From Pseudomonas putida (GTDB taxonomy: Bacteria; Pseudomonadota; Gammaproteobacteria; Pseudomonadales; Pseudomonadaceae), in contig NZ_JANHLD010000002.1 of NCBI RefSeq assembly GCF_028682455.1, positions 496,001 to 560,000 on the forward strand: 64,000 nucleotides of DNA. The letters are read 5' to 3'. The notes beneath the pieces are model-generated. The model saw only the letters and a program-made list of their open reading frames with translations, was not told the DNA's origin and searched no databases. Position numbers and translations under genes: made by a program. The first letter of the stretch is position 1; the number at the start of each line of letters is the position of its first letter. Below, piece by piece: positions 45,186 to 54,821 of the stretch.

Positions 45186-46124
45186 ATGACCATTCTGGTT
45201 CTTGCCGAACACGACAATACTCAGCTCAAGGGTGACACGCTCAAGGCTGTTGCCGCCGCGCTGAAAGTAGGTGGCGACATTCACGTGTTGGTGGCCGGGC
45301 ATAACGCAACCGTTGTAGCCGAACAGGCCGCTGCAGTGAATGGCGTCAGCAAGGTTATCCTCGCCCAGGATCCGGCCCTAGAACATCCGGTCGCCGAGAC
45401 ATTGGCACCCTTGTTGACTCAACTTGCTCCGGCCTACAGCCACTTGATCGCGGCAGCCACCACCACGGGCAAGAACGTGATGCCTCGAGTGGCCGCAGCA
45501 CTGGATACAGCGCAGATTTCAGACATTATCGAAGTCGTATCGGCCGACACCTTCAAGCGTCCGATCTATGCCGGCAACGCCATTGCCACCGTACAGTCCC
45601 ACGATTCGCTCAAAGTCATCACTGTGCGCGTTTCTGCCTTCGACGCAGCACCAACAACCGGTGGCAGCGCCAGCATAGAATCAATACCGGTGCCGACACA
45701 GCAGGTAGCCGCCACGGTGATCGGCCAAGCGTTGGCCAAATCCGAGCGCCCGGAACTGACTGCCGCGCGGATTGTTGTCTCGGGTGGCCGCGCATTGGGC
45801 AGTGCAGAAAACTATCAAGCGTTGATCGCTCCATTGGCCGACGCCCTGGGTGGGGCTGCGGGGGCTTCGCGTGCCGCTGTGGATGCAGGGTTTGCCGCCA
45901 ACGACCTGCAAGTTGGGCAGACCGGCAAGATCGTGGCCCCGGAGCTGTATGTAGCCATAGGCATCTCCGGCGCGATCCAGCACCTGGCCGGGATGAAGGA
46001 CTCGAAAATCATCGTGGCCATCAACAAGGACGAAGAGGCACCCATTTTCCAGGTGGCCGACTACGGACTGGTCGCCGACCTGTTCGACGCCGTCCCGGAA
46101 ATGACCGCCGCCCTCTCCCACTGA
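45186..46124 (+). CDS. etfA: Electron transfer flavoprotein alpha subunit
   Basis: 312 residues from the ATG at 45186; an extended frame starting at 44841 overlaps etfB and is rejected. The C-terminal FAD-binding domain is typical: [56 protein letters not shown] and [15 protein letters not shown]. It forms the heterodimer with EtfB and holds FAD. It is followed 13 bases later by an ACAD11-like dehydrogenase gene. Confidence 0.95.
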   Translation: MTILVLAEHDNTQLKGDTLKAVAAALKVGGDIHVLVAGHNATVVAEQAAAVNGVSKVILAQDPALEHPVAETLAPLLTQLAPAYSHLIAAATTTGKNVMPRVAAALDTAQISDIIEVVSADTFKRPIYAGNAIATVQSHDSLKVITVRVSAFDAAPTTGGSASIESIPVPTQQVAATVIGQALAKSERPELTAARIVVSGGRALGSAENYQALIAPLADALGGAAGASRAAVDAGFAANDLQVGQTGKIVAPELYVAIGISGAIQHLAGMKDSKIIVAINKDEEAPIFQVADYGLVADLFDAVPEMTAALSH

Positions 46125-46137
46125 CCGGATTTCAATC

Positions 46138-47322
46138 ATGGATTTCAGCTTGTCGCCGCAGCTTCTGGAGCTGCAAAACCGCACCCGTCGTTTTATCGCC
46201 GAACGCATCATTCCCCTTGAAAAGGATCCGCGCTGCACCGCGCATGGCCCAAGTGAATCACTGCGCCGGGAGATGATCGGCATGGCTCGTGAGGCCGGCC
46301 TGCTTTCGTCGCACATGCCAGTTGAACTCGGCGGCCTGGGACTGAACCACGTTGCCAAGGCGATCTTGTTCGAGGAGGCCGGATACTCTCCGCTTGGCCC
46401 TGTCGCCTTGAACATCGCTGCGCCTGACGAAGGCAACATGCACATGATGGAAGTCATCGCCACGGATGAGCAGAAAGAGCGTTGGCTCAAGCCATTGGCG
46501 CTAGGTGAAATTCGTTCGTGCTTCTGCATGACCGAACCGGCACCCGGTTCAGGTTCGGACCCCAGCATGCTTGCCACCACTGCCGTACGCGATGGCGACG
46601 AATTTGTGATCAACGGCGTCAAGTGGTTCATTACCGGCGCCGAGGGCGCCAGCTTCGCCATCATTATGGCCAAGCTTGAAGATGGTCGGGCAACCATGTT
46701 CCTGGCTGACATGGATCGTCCAGGCATCCATATTGAGCGTGCTATGGATGCACTGGACAGCTGCTTTGCAGGCGGCCACGCCGTAGTGCGGTTCGAGAAT
46801 CTGCGCGTTCCGGCCAAGGACATCCTCGGTGAGCTCGGGGAAGGCTTCAAATATGCTCAGGTTCGTCTCTCCCCTGCCCGACTGACCCATTGCATGCGCT
46901 GGCTAGGTGCCGCCCGCCGAACACACGATGTCGCCGCTGCCTATGCCTATGAGCGCGAAGCATTCGGCAAGCGATTGGGTGACCATGAAGGTGTCGGTTT
47001 CAAGCTGGCGGACAATGAAATGGACCTGCACCTCACCCGCCTGGCGGTCTGGCATTGCGCCTGGGTGCTGGATCAGGGCGACCTGGGCAAGCATGAGTCC
47101 AGTGTTGCCAAGGTTGTCGCCAGCGAAGCGATCTGGGACGTAGTGGATCGCAGCGTACAGATCCTCGGTGGACAGGGTGTTACCCATGAAACCATCGTTG
47201 CCCGCATCTTCGCCGATGTTCGTGCTTTTCGCGTGTATGACGGTCCTTCGGAAGTTCACCGCTGGAGCATTGCCAAGACCATCATGCGTCAGCAGCGCAA
47301 ACGTCTGGAAGCCAAGGAGTAG
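46138..47322 (+). CDS. ACAD11-like acyl-CoA dehydrogenase, second copy
   Basis: 394 residues. The FAD motif [20 protein letters not shown] is present. The late active-site segment reads [15 protein letters not shown], the DGPxEVH signature of the ACAD10/11 branch, and [10 protein letters not shown] lacks the Glu of long-chain enzymes. Together with the APH kinases at 36420 and 55193 this suggests a second dehydrogenase-like step on a 4-phosphohydroxyacyl-CoA or a related compound. It lies directly after etfA and before a thiolase. Confidence 0.88.
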   Translation: MDFSLSPQLLELQNRTRRFIAERIIPLEKDPRCTAHGPSESLRREMIGMAREAGLLSSHMPVELGGLGLNHVAKAILFEEAGYSPLGPVALNIAAPDEGNMHMMEVIATDEQKERWLKPLALGEIRSCFCMTEPAPGSGSDPSMLATTAVRDGDEFVINGVKWFITGAEGASFAIIMAKLEDGRATMFLADMDRPGIHIERAMDALDSCFAGGHAVVRFENLRVPAKDILGELGEGFKYAQVRLSPARLTHCMRWLGAARRTHDVAAAYAYEREAFGKRLGDHEGVGFKLADNEMDLHLTRLAVWHCAWVLDQGDLGKHESSVAKVVASEAIWDVVDRSVQILGGQGVTHETIVARIFADVRAFRVYDGPSEVHRWSIAKTIMRQQRKRLEAKE

Positions 47323-47326
47323 GACT

Positions 47327-48475
47327 ATGCAGCAAGCCTATATCGTCGATGCCTTGCGCAGCCCCACGGGTAAACGCGCCGGTAGTTTGGCCCAGGTCCA
47401 CCCTATGGACCTGGGTGCCCATGTGCTCAAGGCGCTGGTCGAACGCAACAACATTCCTGCCGAGGATTACGACGACGTCATCTTCGGTGCCATTGATGCC
47501 ATCGGCCCGAATGCGGGCAACCTCGCCCGTTTTTGCTGGCTCGGTGCAGGCCTGCCCGAATCAGTGCCGGGAGTTACCATCGATCGTCAGTGTGGATCTT
47601 CCCAGCAGGCCGTACACTTCGCCGCCCAGGCAGTGATGAGCGGTAGCCAGGACGTGGTCGTTGCCGGGGGCGTGCAGAACATGAGCCAGATCCCGATCAA
47701 CACTGCGCTGTATGCCGCCGCTGAATTGGGTTTCCCTGACCCCTGGACCACCGCTGAAAGCTTTCGCGCGCGCTATGGCGAACAACAACTGTCGCAATTC
47801 GCCGCTGCTGAAATGATCGCGAAGAAATGGGGCTTCACCCGTGCGGATATGGAAGCTTATGCGCTGGAGTCCAACAACCGCGCACTGGCGGCCATCGAGG
47901 CAGGTCACTTTGACCGCGAGGTGGTCCCGTTCGGCACCTTTGCCATGGATGAGACCGCTCGGCGCAGCAGCCTGGAAAAAATGGCCACCCTGCAGCCCAT
48001 CCTCCCGGACGGAATACTCACCGCAGCCATTTCAAGCCAGATGTCCGACGCTGCCAGCGCCGTGCTGGTGTGTTCAGAGGCGGCAGTCAAGCGCTATGGC
48101 CTTACCCCGCGTGCGCGCATCGTGCACATGAGCGTACGTGGCGATGACCCGGTGTGGATGCTGACTGCGCCAATCCCCGCCACCCGCCACGCTTTGAAGA
48201 AGGCCGGTTTGCTGATGAGCGACATCGATCGCGTTGAAATCAACGAAGCCTTTGCTTCGGTATCCATGGCCTGGCTCAAGGAGCTGGACTATGACCCGAT
48301 GCGCACCAACGTAAACGGTGGTGCCATTGCACTGGGCCATCCTATCGGCGCCACCGGCACCAAGCTGATGACCACGCTGCTCCATGAACTGGAGCGCTGC
48401 GGGGGCCGCTACGGATTGCAAACCATGTGCGAAGGCGGCGGCTTGGCCAACGTCACCATCATCGAGCGTCTGTAA
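47327..48475 (+). CDS. Acetyl-CoA C-acyltransferase (thiolase), second copy
   Basis: 382 residues from the ATG at 47327, with AAGGAG upstream; a frame back to 47168 overlaps the dehydrogenase gene and is rejected. Catalytic features: Cys in [19 protein letters not shown], His in [16 protein letters not shown], and the C-terminal [15 protein letters not shown]. It cleaves a 3-ketoacyl-CoA to a shorter acyl-CoA plus acetyl-CoA or propionyl-CoA. It is followed 15 bases later by a crotonase gene. Confidence 0.92.
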   Translation: MQQAYIVDALRSPTGKRAGSLAQVHPMDLGAHVLKALVERNNIPAEDYDDVIFGAIDAIGPNAGNLARFCWLGAGLPESVPGVTIDRQCGSSQQAVHFAAQAVMSGSQDVVVAGGVQNMSQIPINTALYAAAELGFPDPWTTAESFRARYGEQQLSQFAAAEMIAKKWGFTRADMEAYALESNNRALAAIEAGHFDREVVPFGTFAMDETARRSSLEKMATLQPILPDGILTAAISSQMSDAASAVLVCSEAAVKRYGLTPRARIVHMSVRGDDPVWMLTAPIPATRHALKKAGLLMSDIDRVEINEAFASVSMAWLKELDYDPMRTNVNGGAIALGHPIGATGTKLMTTLLHELERCGGRYGLQTMCEGGGLANVTIIERL

Positions 48476-48490
48476 ATCGGGGAATCAAGC

Positions 48491-49258
48491 ATGAGTGCAG
48501 TCGTTACCGTTGAACACCGGGGCGCAATCGCCCTGGTCACGCTCAACCTGCCCGCCAAGCGTAATAGCCTGGTACCAGAGCTCTATCGGCCATTGGCCGA
48601 TGTGCTTGAAGCACTGCAAGACCAGCGCGACGTGCGCGCCATAGTAATCACCGGCGGTGCGCATTTCTGCGCAGGCGGACCACTGGATGGTTTGGACACG
48701 CGAGGGCTGGCAATGCGCGCCGACATGCGTTGCGGCCATCGAGTCATTCGCGCCATTGTCAGTGGCCGGCTGCCCGTGGTGGCGGCAGTAGAGGGTGCGG
48801 CGTTTGGGGCCGGTCTTTCCCTTGCAGCTGCCTGCGACTTCGTTGTCGCGGACTCTGCAAGCCGCTTCGGTGCGGTGTTCGGTAAGGTTGGAGTCATGCC
48901 GGATTGGGGCGCACTGTGGACTCTGCCGCAACGCCTGGGTCTGCCCAAAGCCAGGCAGGTTTTGATGTTTCAACAGATCCTGGATGGAGAACAGGCTGCC
49001 AGCATCGGCCTGGTGGATTTTCTCGTGCCGGCGGGCCAAGTGCTGGAGCACGCGCTAGAGCGTGCCGGGCAACTGGCCCAGGCCGCTCCGGGGCCCTTGG
49101 CTTCGACCAAGAGCTTCCTGGCGCGTGCCCCCATAACCCTCGACGCCTTGTTGGATTGGGAGGCCGACACACAGGCATTGTTGATCGGCTCGGCAGACTT
49201 TGCTGAAGGCCGGGATGCCTTCTTTGCCAAGCGTACCGCCGCGTTTACTGGGCTTTGA
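48491..49258 (+). CDS. Enoyl-CoA hydratase/isomerase, PaaG-like active site
   Basis: 255 residues; GGGGA precedes the ATG. The oxyanion segment HFCAGGPLDG is present. The first Glu position is replaced (FGAGLSLAAACDF) and the second reads KVGVMPDWGALW with an Asp, as in PaaG-type isomerases. This suggests shifting or isomerising a double bond before the next oxidation round. It is the penultimate gene of the operon and precedes a thioesterase. Confidence 0.88.
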   Translation: MSAVVTVEHRGAIALVTLNLPAKRNSLVPELYRPLADVLEALQDQRDVRAIVITGGAHFCAGGPLDGLDTRGLAMRADMRCGHRVIRAIVSGRLPVVAAVEGAAFGAGLSLAAACDFVVADSASRFGAVFGKVGVMPDWGALWTLPQRLGLPKARQVLMFQQILDGEQAASIGLVDFLVPAGQVLEHALERAGQLAQAAPGPLASTKSFLARAPITLDALLDWEADTQALLIGSADFAEGRDAFFAKRTAAFTGL

Positions 49259-49262
49259 TGGC

Positions 49263-50141
49263 ATGAATCTATCTGAACCGAGGCTCTGGGACGGACGCGA
49301 CATCGCCTCTTTGTTCGCCCTTCAAGCTCAAGGCAGCGACCGCTTCATCTGCAATCGCTTCCACGCGAACCAGAACCAGATGGTGTACGGCGGTCAATCA
49401 TTGGCCTTGGCCTGCGCGGCCGCGCAGGCTACGGTAGAAGCTCAATTGCAGCCGTCTGCCCTGCAATTGAATTTTCTTGCCCCCGGCGCACTGGACGCAC
49501 CGATGTTGGTGCGGGTGGAGCGGGTTCAGCAAACCAAGCGCTTCGCTACACGTTTGGTGCACCTGGAACAGAATGATCGTTGTATAGCCGTCGCCACCGT
49601 AGCCTTTCATAGTGGCGAGGCCGGTATGGAGCATCAGTTCTTACCGCAACCGGCCGCGGCGCCAGAAACCCTGTTGAACCTGTCCGAACTGCGCGATAAG
49701 TATTTTGAACGCCTGAACCTGGTGGAGCGGCAGTTCATCGGTCGCAACACCGCGGTGGAAATCCGCCCTCTGGAACCCGATAACTTCCTGCTTGAGCGTG
49801 ATCCCAAGGCGCGCTTTCGTTACTGGATGCGAACCCAACAACCGTTGGCACTGGACATTCACGAGCACTACGCTGCGCTGGCTTACCTGTCTGACTTCTG
49901 GTTCGGCGTTACTGCACTGACACCGCACCGAGAGCACAAGCTCGACACCGACATCTATGTTTCCAGCCTCAATCACGCACTCTGGTTTCATTGCCCTCAA
50001 CGGGCAGACGACTGGATGCTGGTCGATGCTCAAAGCCCCTGGGCTGCACAGGGACGGGGCTTGACCATTGGCAGTATTCACAATCGGCAGGGCCGGTTGG
50101 TGGCGAGCGTGTCCCAGGAAGGCCTGTATCGCATACGATGA
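49263..50141 (+). CDS. Acyl-CoA thioesterase II (TesB-like)
   Basis: 292 residues from the ATG at 49263, four bases after the crotonase stop. It is a double hot-dog thioesterase: MVYGGQSLALACAAAQ in the first hot-dog, then YLSDFWF with the Asp that matches the E. coli TesB catalytic Asp, SSLNHALWFH with a Ser in place of Thr, and SVSQEGLYRIR with the Gln. It releases free acid from CoA, perhaps to recover CoA from a dead-end or final intermediate. It is the last gene of the operon; the convergent DUF2889 gene ends 18 bases on. Confidence 0.9.
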   Translation: MNLSEPRLWDGRDIASLFALQAQGSDRFICNRFHANQNQMVYGGQSLALACAAAQATVEAQLQPSALQLNFLAPGALDAPMLVRVERVQQTKRFATRLVHLEQNDRCIAVATVAFHSGEAGMEHQFLPQPAAAPETLLNLSELRDKYFERLNLVERQFIGRNTAVEIRPLEPDNFLLERDPKARFRYWMRTQQPLALDIHEHYAALAYLSDFWFGVTALTPHREHKLDTDIYVSSLNHALWFHCPQRADDWMLVDAQSPWAAQGRGLTIGSIHNRQGRLVASVSQEGLYRIR

Positions 50142-50159
50142 AGAAACAGGCGTCAGCGG

Positions 50160-51158
50160 CTAGATACACCGGGCCAGTGCAGGAACTTCGGCCAGGGCGC
50201 GCAAGGCATCATTCAGATGGGTACACCCCAGTTCCCGACGCAGCGCCAACAACACCTGTTGGCGCAGACTGGCCAAGGGCAATCCGATCAGTCGAGAGAC
50301 ATTGTCAGCTGCAGCCGGGCACTCGGGGTATGGCAGCACTCTAGGCTGTGCCACCAAGGTCAGTAACTTTGCGCTTTGCGTATCGGCAGTGGCTTGCAGG
50401 CCATATTCATGCACCGCCATCCGCCCACCGTCGGGTGTACTGGCGCTGTCCTGGAACATGGCGTCAATCCGAAGCCGTCCTTGCTCGTGCCATACATCGA
50501 TACGACGCGCCCTGCGCATGGTGACGCCGCTGCTGGCCGGCAACCTGTGCCATCCTGCAGGATCATCCGGGTGCGCAAGCGCCGGCACGGCCCTGGCGTC
50601 ATGCAACTGGCCACGGATATCCGTGATGGCAGAGGAACCTTCGGCAAACCCGGTGCATACGCCTGTCATGCTGTTACGGCGTTGCTCCAGCGCGAGCGCA
50701 TCGGAAATCGGTATGAATTGGTTCAGCCACCCATCCCCCCAGCGCGACCAGGCCCAATTGGCCACGAGACTGGCGCCCGCCAGGTCGTCGAGCAATAGAT
50801 AAAGAGGGGCACTGTTGACCAGGTCCTCTGCTAGTGCGCCATCCAGGGCTTTACGCAATTGGCTGCCGGCATTGAGGCCCACCAACGCCATGGCGGATGG
50901 CCGGGCGGGTACGGTGCTGAGTCGAGCAATCTCACGCTGCGGACTGACTACCGCCTCGAAACGTTGCAAGGCCAGTGTCTGCGGAGGACTGTCGGCACTG
51001 TTGCTGTAGATGTCACGGCCAATCCCACGGAAGTGCCCGTCGCTACCATATCCGCCGGGCCAGAACACATCGATCGATGTGGTGCGTCTGATGGAAGCCG
51101 CACGCCGTAGAGGGGCATGGCCAATCGGGCCAAGTAAATGGGGCTGTTTATCACTCAT
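50160..51158 (-). CDS. DUF2889 family protein
   Basis: 332 residues; AAGGAGC precedes the ATG. It fits the DUF2889 family, with a segment rich in Arg early (RRAASIRRTTSID), a central RRIDVWHEQGRLRIDAMFQD and the late LGCTHLNDALRAL. Members lie near catabolic genes in pseudomonads and related bacteria; no function is established. It starts 12 bases after the alpha/beta hydrolase stop, so the two are co-transcribed. Confidence 0.8.
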   Translation of the reverse strand: MSDKQPHLLGPIGHAPLRRAASIRRTTSIDVFWPGGYGSDGHFRGIGRDIYSNSADSPPQTLALQRFEAVVSPQREIARLSTVPARPSAMALVGLNAGSQLRKALDGALAEDLVNSAPLYLLLDDLAGASLVANWAWSRWGDGWLNQFIPISDALALEQRRNSMTGVCTGFAEGSSAITDIRGQLHDARAVPALAHPDDPAGWHRLPASSGVTMRRARRIDVWHEQGRLRIDAMFQDSASTPDGGRMAVHEYGLQATADTQSAKLLTLVAQPRVLPYPECPAAADNVSRLIGLPLASLRQQVLLALRRELGCTHLNDALRALAEVPALARCI

Positions 51159-51170
51159 GGGCCGCTCCTT

Positions 51171-52106
51171 CTATTGGTCTTGTTCAAGGAACTCATCTAT
51201 CAATGCCGCCAGTTCAGCGGGCACGTCATGCTGGAGGTTGTGGCCGGCATTCTCGATCAACACCGTTCGTGAACCGCCTACGCAGTCAAAGCGACGCTGC
51301 AGCGCCGCTTCATGTCCATTGAAGGCCTGGCTCACGAACGAATCCGCACCCCGCACGAACAGCACCCGGGCAGTGATTCGCGACAACAAGGTTTCAACCT
51401 GCTCGGCATGCGGGAAGATTGGAATGAAACTGAACGTCTTGACGTCTGCTGCAATACGCACCCCGCCCGCAGAATCAGGTTCGACAAAGTGTCGGGCCAG
51501 AAACTCGGCCCGGGCCTGATCGAGGCGCGGGTTTTTTCGAAGCATCCGCCGCACCATGCTGGCCACATCCGGCAAATGCACCGTACGCCCAGCGCCCGGG
51601 CGGGACAGTGAATCAAGCCAGTTGCCGATTCGGGCAGCGAGGGTCGCCAGGTGGTTTGGAAACGGCCCGACACCTTCCAGGTTGACGAAGCTGTGGATGC
51701 GATCGGGCCGGACACCTGCGTACAAGCTGGCGATATTGGCGCCCATGCTGTGTGCCACAACGCGTACCGGCTCACCCGGACTTACCAGATCAAGGAAGGC
51801 TTCCAGATCCGCCAGGTACTCGCTGAAGGCGTAATATTCACGTTTATCGCTCAAGCCAAAGCCGGCCCAATCCAGCGCGATAATGTTCCAATCATGCTGC
51901 AACTGGTCGACCATGAACTGCCAGGTGGCGGAGTTGTCCATCCAGCCATGGAGCAGCACCAGTAACGGTGCCTGCGGCGAGCCCCAACGACGCAAATGGT
52001 GGCGGCTACCACGCACCTCGATAAATTCCGAACGCGATACATGCTGCGCGCAGTAACCGCTTGCGTCCTCTGTACAGCTTTCGCTAGAAGTCAGGGTTTC
52101 GATCAC
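51171..52106 (-). CDS. Alpha/beta hydrolase
   Basis: 311 residues from a GTG at 52106, with GAGGAGAG just upstream; an in-frame ATG at 52145 lacks a site. The motifs are LLHGWMDNSATW (oxyanion), VVAHSMGANIASLYAG (nucleophilic Ser), and a late ENAGHNLQHD (His). It could hydrolyse an ester or a C-C bond of a meta-cleavage product, but the fold is too general for a firm call. Divergently placed against the thiolase-like gene at 52239 with an operator-like site between. Confidence 0.85.
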   Translation of the reverse strand: MIETLTSSESCTEDASGYCAQHVSRSEFIEVRGSRHHLRRWGSPQAPLLVLLHGWMDNSATWQFMVDQLQHDWNIIALDWAGFGLSDKREYYAFSEYLADLEAFLDLVSPGEPVRVVAHSMGANIASLYAGVRPDRIHSFVNLEGVGPFPNHLATLAARIGNWLDSLSRPGAGRTVHLPDVASMVRRMLRKNPRLDQARAEFLARHFVEPDSAGGVRIAADVKTFSFIPIFPHAEQVETLLSRITARVLFVRGADSFVSQAFNGHEAALQRRFDCVGGSRTVLIENAGHNLQHDVPAELAALIDEFLEQDQ

Positions 52107-52157
52107 GGCACTCTCCTCGATGAAATGGCGCCTGGGGAATATCATAGCGCGCTAAGA

Positions 52158-52182
52158 GTATAATGATATAGACGTTTAAGAT
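52158..52182. promoter_or_regulatory. Operator-like motif, site 7 (divergent, hydrolase/thiolase-like)
   Basis: GTATAATGATATAGACGTTTAAG-type sequence, about 51 bases from the GTG at 52106 and 56 bases from the ATG at 52239. ATGATATA matches site 4; the second half is divergent. Confidence 0.5.
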
Positions 52183-52238
52183 ATCGCCGCGCTATCCTCA
52201 TCGAACCACAAGAACAAGCGCAGAAAAGAGGGACTCGC

Positions 52239-53435
52239 ATGACCTGGGAACACTGCGACAAAACCGCGATCGTCGGTGTGGGCGCCACGCCCTATTACGT
52301 GCGTGGCCAGTCCTGGCCGCGCACAATCAACGAGATGATTGGCGAAGCGATCCTGGCCGCCTGCAAAGACGCTGGACTGAACGTCAAGGACATTGACGGC
52401 TTCGCCTACTACGGCGGTGCCAAGGCCGGTTATCTGGACACGATGGACACCGCCAGCATCATGGAGATGCTGGGCATACCGGAAGTTACCTTCACTGCCA
52501 CGCTGACCGGCGGCGGCGGCGGTTCGGCCGGTGCAATTGGTCTCGCTTCGGCAGCAATCATCGCTGGAGAGGCAAAGCATGTCGTTACGGTTATGGCTCT
52601 GCAGCAGCGCAACCAGCGCTTGGGCACAGTGTTCGGCGCCCTGAAGCCAGACCCTGAAAACTCGTTTCTGCAGCCATCTGGACTGGTCGGTCCCGGGCAT
52701 CTGATGTCAGTCCTGGCGCGTAGACATATGCATCTGTATGGCACCCGGCGCGAAGCGTTTGCTGAAGTGGCGATCAGTAGCCGCAACAATGCCCTGAACC
52801 GCCCCGGAGCGATCCGCCGTACACCGCTGACCCTGGAAGAGTATTTTGCCTCGCCGATGCTCGCCGACCCGCTGTGCCGCCTGGATTTCTGCCTCGAAAC
52901 CGACGGTGCAGTCGCGGTGATTACCACCTCGACGGAACGTGCCAAGGATCTGAAGCAAAAGCCGGTGCTGGTGCGCGCTGCGGCACATGGCGGGCGTCGC
53001 GAATGGGGCCGGGCTTTCGCTGGCATGGGCATGAGTGATGAGTACTTCGCCTCCTCCGGACATAAATCGATTGCCGATCGCTTGTACGACAAGGCAGGAA
53101 TGAAGCCGGCCGACATCGATGTCGCGTTGATCTATGACCATTTCACCCCGATGGTCATCATGCAGCTGGAAGACTATGGCTTCTGCGGCAAGGGCGAAGG
53201 CGGGCCTTTCGTCGAGAGCGGTGCAATACGCTTTGGCACGGGCAGCCTGCCAGTCAACCCGCATGGCGGACAATTGTCCGAGGCCTACATCATCGGCATG
53301 ACCCACATCCTCGAAGCGGTGGAGCAGTTGCGCGGTACAGCGATCAATCAGGTATCCAACGCCGAGACCGCACTGGTCACGGGCGGCCCCGCCTCGATTC
53401 CGGTTTCTGGCCTCATTCTCAGGAGATCCGCATGA
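52239..53435 (+). CDS. Thiolase-like protein lacking the catalytic Cys (Ltp2-like, probable retro-aldolase)
   Basis: 398 residues. It is a thiolase-superfamily member (start KTAIVGVGATPYYVR), but where thiolases have the nucleophilic Cys it reads TLTGGGGGSAGAIGLASAA. The late motif is NPHGGQLSEAYIIGMTHILE. This matches Ltp2-type proteins, which with a DUF35 partner cleave a C-C bond of a 3-hydroxyacyl-CoA by retro-aldol reaction in steroid side-chain breakdown. The next gene encodes exactly a DUF35 protein, overlapping by ATGA. The role by analogy is well supported; the substrate is unknown. Confidence 0.88.
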   Translation: MTWEHCDKTAIVGVGATPYYVRGQSWPRTINEMIGEAILAACKDAGLNVKDIDGFAYYGGAKAGYLDTMDTASIMEMLGIPEVTFTATLTGGGGGSAGAIGLASAAIIAGEAKHVVTVMALQQRNQRLGTVFGALKPDPENSFLQPSGLVGPGHLMSVLARRHMHLYGTRREAFAEVAISSRNNALNRPGAIRRTPLTLEEYFASPMLADPLCRLDFCLETDGAVAVITTSTERAKDLKQKPVLVRAAAHGGRREWGRAFAGMGMSDEYFASSGHKSIADRLYDKAGMKPADIDVALIYDHFTPMVIMQLEDYGFCGKGEGGPFVESGAIRFGTGSLPVNPHGGQLSEAYIIGMTHILEAVEQLRGTAINQVSNAETALVTGGPASIPVSGLILRRSA

Positions 53436-53863
53436 CGCAGTCCCTTTCACGCGCCCTTCCCGGCGAGCATGTGCACATCACCACTGATCCGTGGACCGAG
53501 CCTTTCTGGCTGGCGGCCCAGGAAGGTCGTCTGGTGGCAGCCCAATGCGGTGACTGCCAGACGTTTCGCATGCCACCTACCCCCTACTGTCCGCACTGTC
53601 AGAGCCAGAATACGAAATGGCCGCAACTGAGCGGTAGAGGTACGGTGTACAGCTATGCAGTATGCAATCGCTCGCCATTTCCGGGTGTGGAGGATTTCGT
53701 TTACATTCCGGTGGTCGTCGAACTTGATGACGCCCCCGGCATCCGCCTGGTTTCCAACCTGATCGACATCGAACCGGCAGCCGTCACCATCGGCATGGCC
53801 ATTACGGTTGACTGGAACCCGATTACCGAAGGCTGGCAACAGCCTGTCTTCCGCGCAGTCTGA
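53432..53863 (+). CDS. DUF35 OB-fold zinc-ribbon partner
   Basis: 143 residues. A rubredoxin-like zinc ribbon is formed by Cys39, Cys42, Cys53 and Cys56 (CGDCQ and CPHCQ), followed by an OB-fold (SGRGTVYSYAVCNRSPFPGV). Such DUF35 proteins bind the thiolase-like partner and the CoA thioester to close the active site, as ChsH2/Ltp2 in steroid side-chain cleavage. The gene starts in an ATGA overlap with the thiolase-like gene, so a 1:1 complex is likely. Confidence 0.9.
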   Translation: MTQSLSRALPGEHVHITTDPWTEPFWLAAQEGRLVAAQCGDCQTFRMPPTPYCPHCQSQNTKWPQLSGRGTVYSYAVCNRSPFPGVEDFVYIPVVVELDDAPGIRLVSNLIDIEPAAVTIGMAITVDWNPITEGWQQPVFRAV

Positions 53864-53876
53864 CCCCGGAGCCTCC

Positions 53877-54671
53877 ATGGAATATACAACTCTGCTTTTT
53901 AACGTGAGCCCTGACGGGGTCGGCACCATCACCCTCAATCGCCCCGAGGCGATGAACGCTTTCACGCTAACGATGCTGCGTGAGTTCGACCACCTATGGG
54001 CACACATCCGCGAGAACGAAGACGTTCGCGCGGTGGTTTTGCGTGGTGCCCCGGGCCGCGCCTTCTCCACAGGTGCCGACGTCAAGCAGCACGCGAGTGA
54101 AAACGTATTGGGCACCGAGAACATCTGGAACCAGCGTGACCCGGGCGAAAGCCTTGGTGCTCGCGCAAACCAGGTGTGGAAGCCGGTCGTCACTGCCGTG
54201 CATGGCCTTTGCTGTGCCGGCGCGTTTTACTGGCTCAACGAGAGCGATATCATCATTTGCTCCGAAGATGCACAATTTTTCGACCCTCACGTGTCATACG
54301 GCATGGTCTGTGCGGTCGAGCCGATTGGGATGTCCTACCGCCTGCCGCTGGGCGAAGTACTGCGCATGTCGCTGCTGGGTAATGATGAGCGCATCAGTGC
54401 GCCCACTGCCCTTCGAATCGGTCTGGTCAGTGAAGTTACCGCCAACGAAGCATTGTGGGACCGGGCGCACGAATTAGCGGCCAGGATTGCCGCCAAGCCA
54501 GCAGCTGCTGTGCAGGGCACCGTACGCGCAATCTAGGAGTCCCTCGACGTTCCGCGCTCACAAGCCATTGTGCAATCGCTCAAGTATCCATTGCTGGGCA
54601 ATCCGGTTGCTCAGGCTCAGTTGGATGTGGAGGCCCTGCGCAAGCAGCAGAAAATCTTTGAAGTTCGATAG
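53877..54671 (+). pseudogene. Enoyl-CoA hydratase/isomerase interrupted by an in-frame TAG
   Basis: Reading from the ATG at 53877, a crotonase frame (ITLNRPEAMNAF, VLRGAPGRAFSTGADVKQH, CAGAFYWLNESD, HVSYGMVCAVEPIG) stops at TAG 54534-54536 after 219 residues. The same frame then continues without another stop for 44 codons to TAG at 54669, with a good crotonase tail (ESLDVPRSQAIVQSLKYP). A Trp would fit the interrupted position (RAI-W-ESLD), so a TGG to TAG change is likely. The full protein would be about 264 residues, a normal length. It could be a recent pseudogene, a sequencing error, or a rare readthrough. It follows the DUF35 gene by 13 bases. Confidence 0.75.
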
Positions 54672-54682
54672 CCGTCACTGAA

Positions 54683-54724
54683 AAAGCCCGGCACCTGCGT
54701 TTGCGGCTGCCGAGCTTTTATTTT
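54683..54724 (+). terminator. Rho-independent terminator after the retro-aldolase operon
   Basis: AAAGCCCGGCA (54683-54693) pairs with TGCCGAGCTTT (54708-54718) with one mismatch, and is followed by TATTTT. It lies between the + strand crotonase remnant and the minus-strand DUF6285 gene end. Confidence 0.7.
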
Positions 54725-54821
54725 ACGGGTGGCCCTTGCGCACGCTTACTGTACGACGGGTCTTCACCGATGAACGTCGTATGTGAAGGCACGCCGCACA
54801 CGCGCTTGGGCCATTGAACGA

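Noticed and set aside
44841..46124. Extended EtfA frame starting inside etfB
   Set aside because: The extra residues are a shadow of etfB; EtfA begins [11 protein letters not shown] at 45186.
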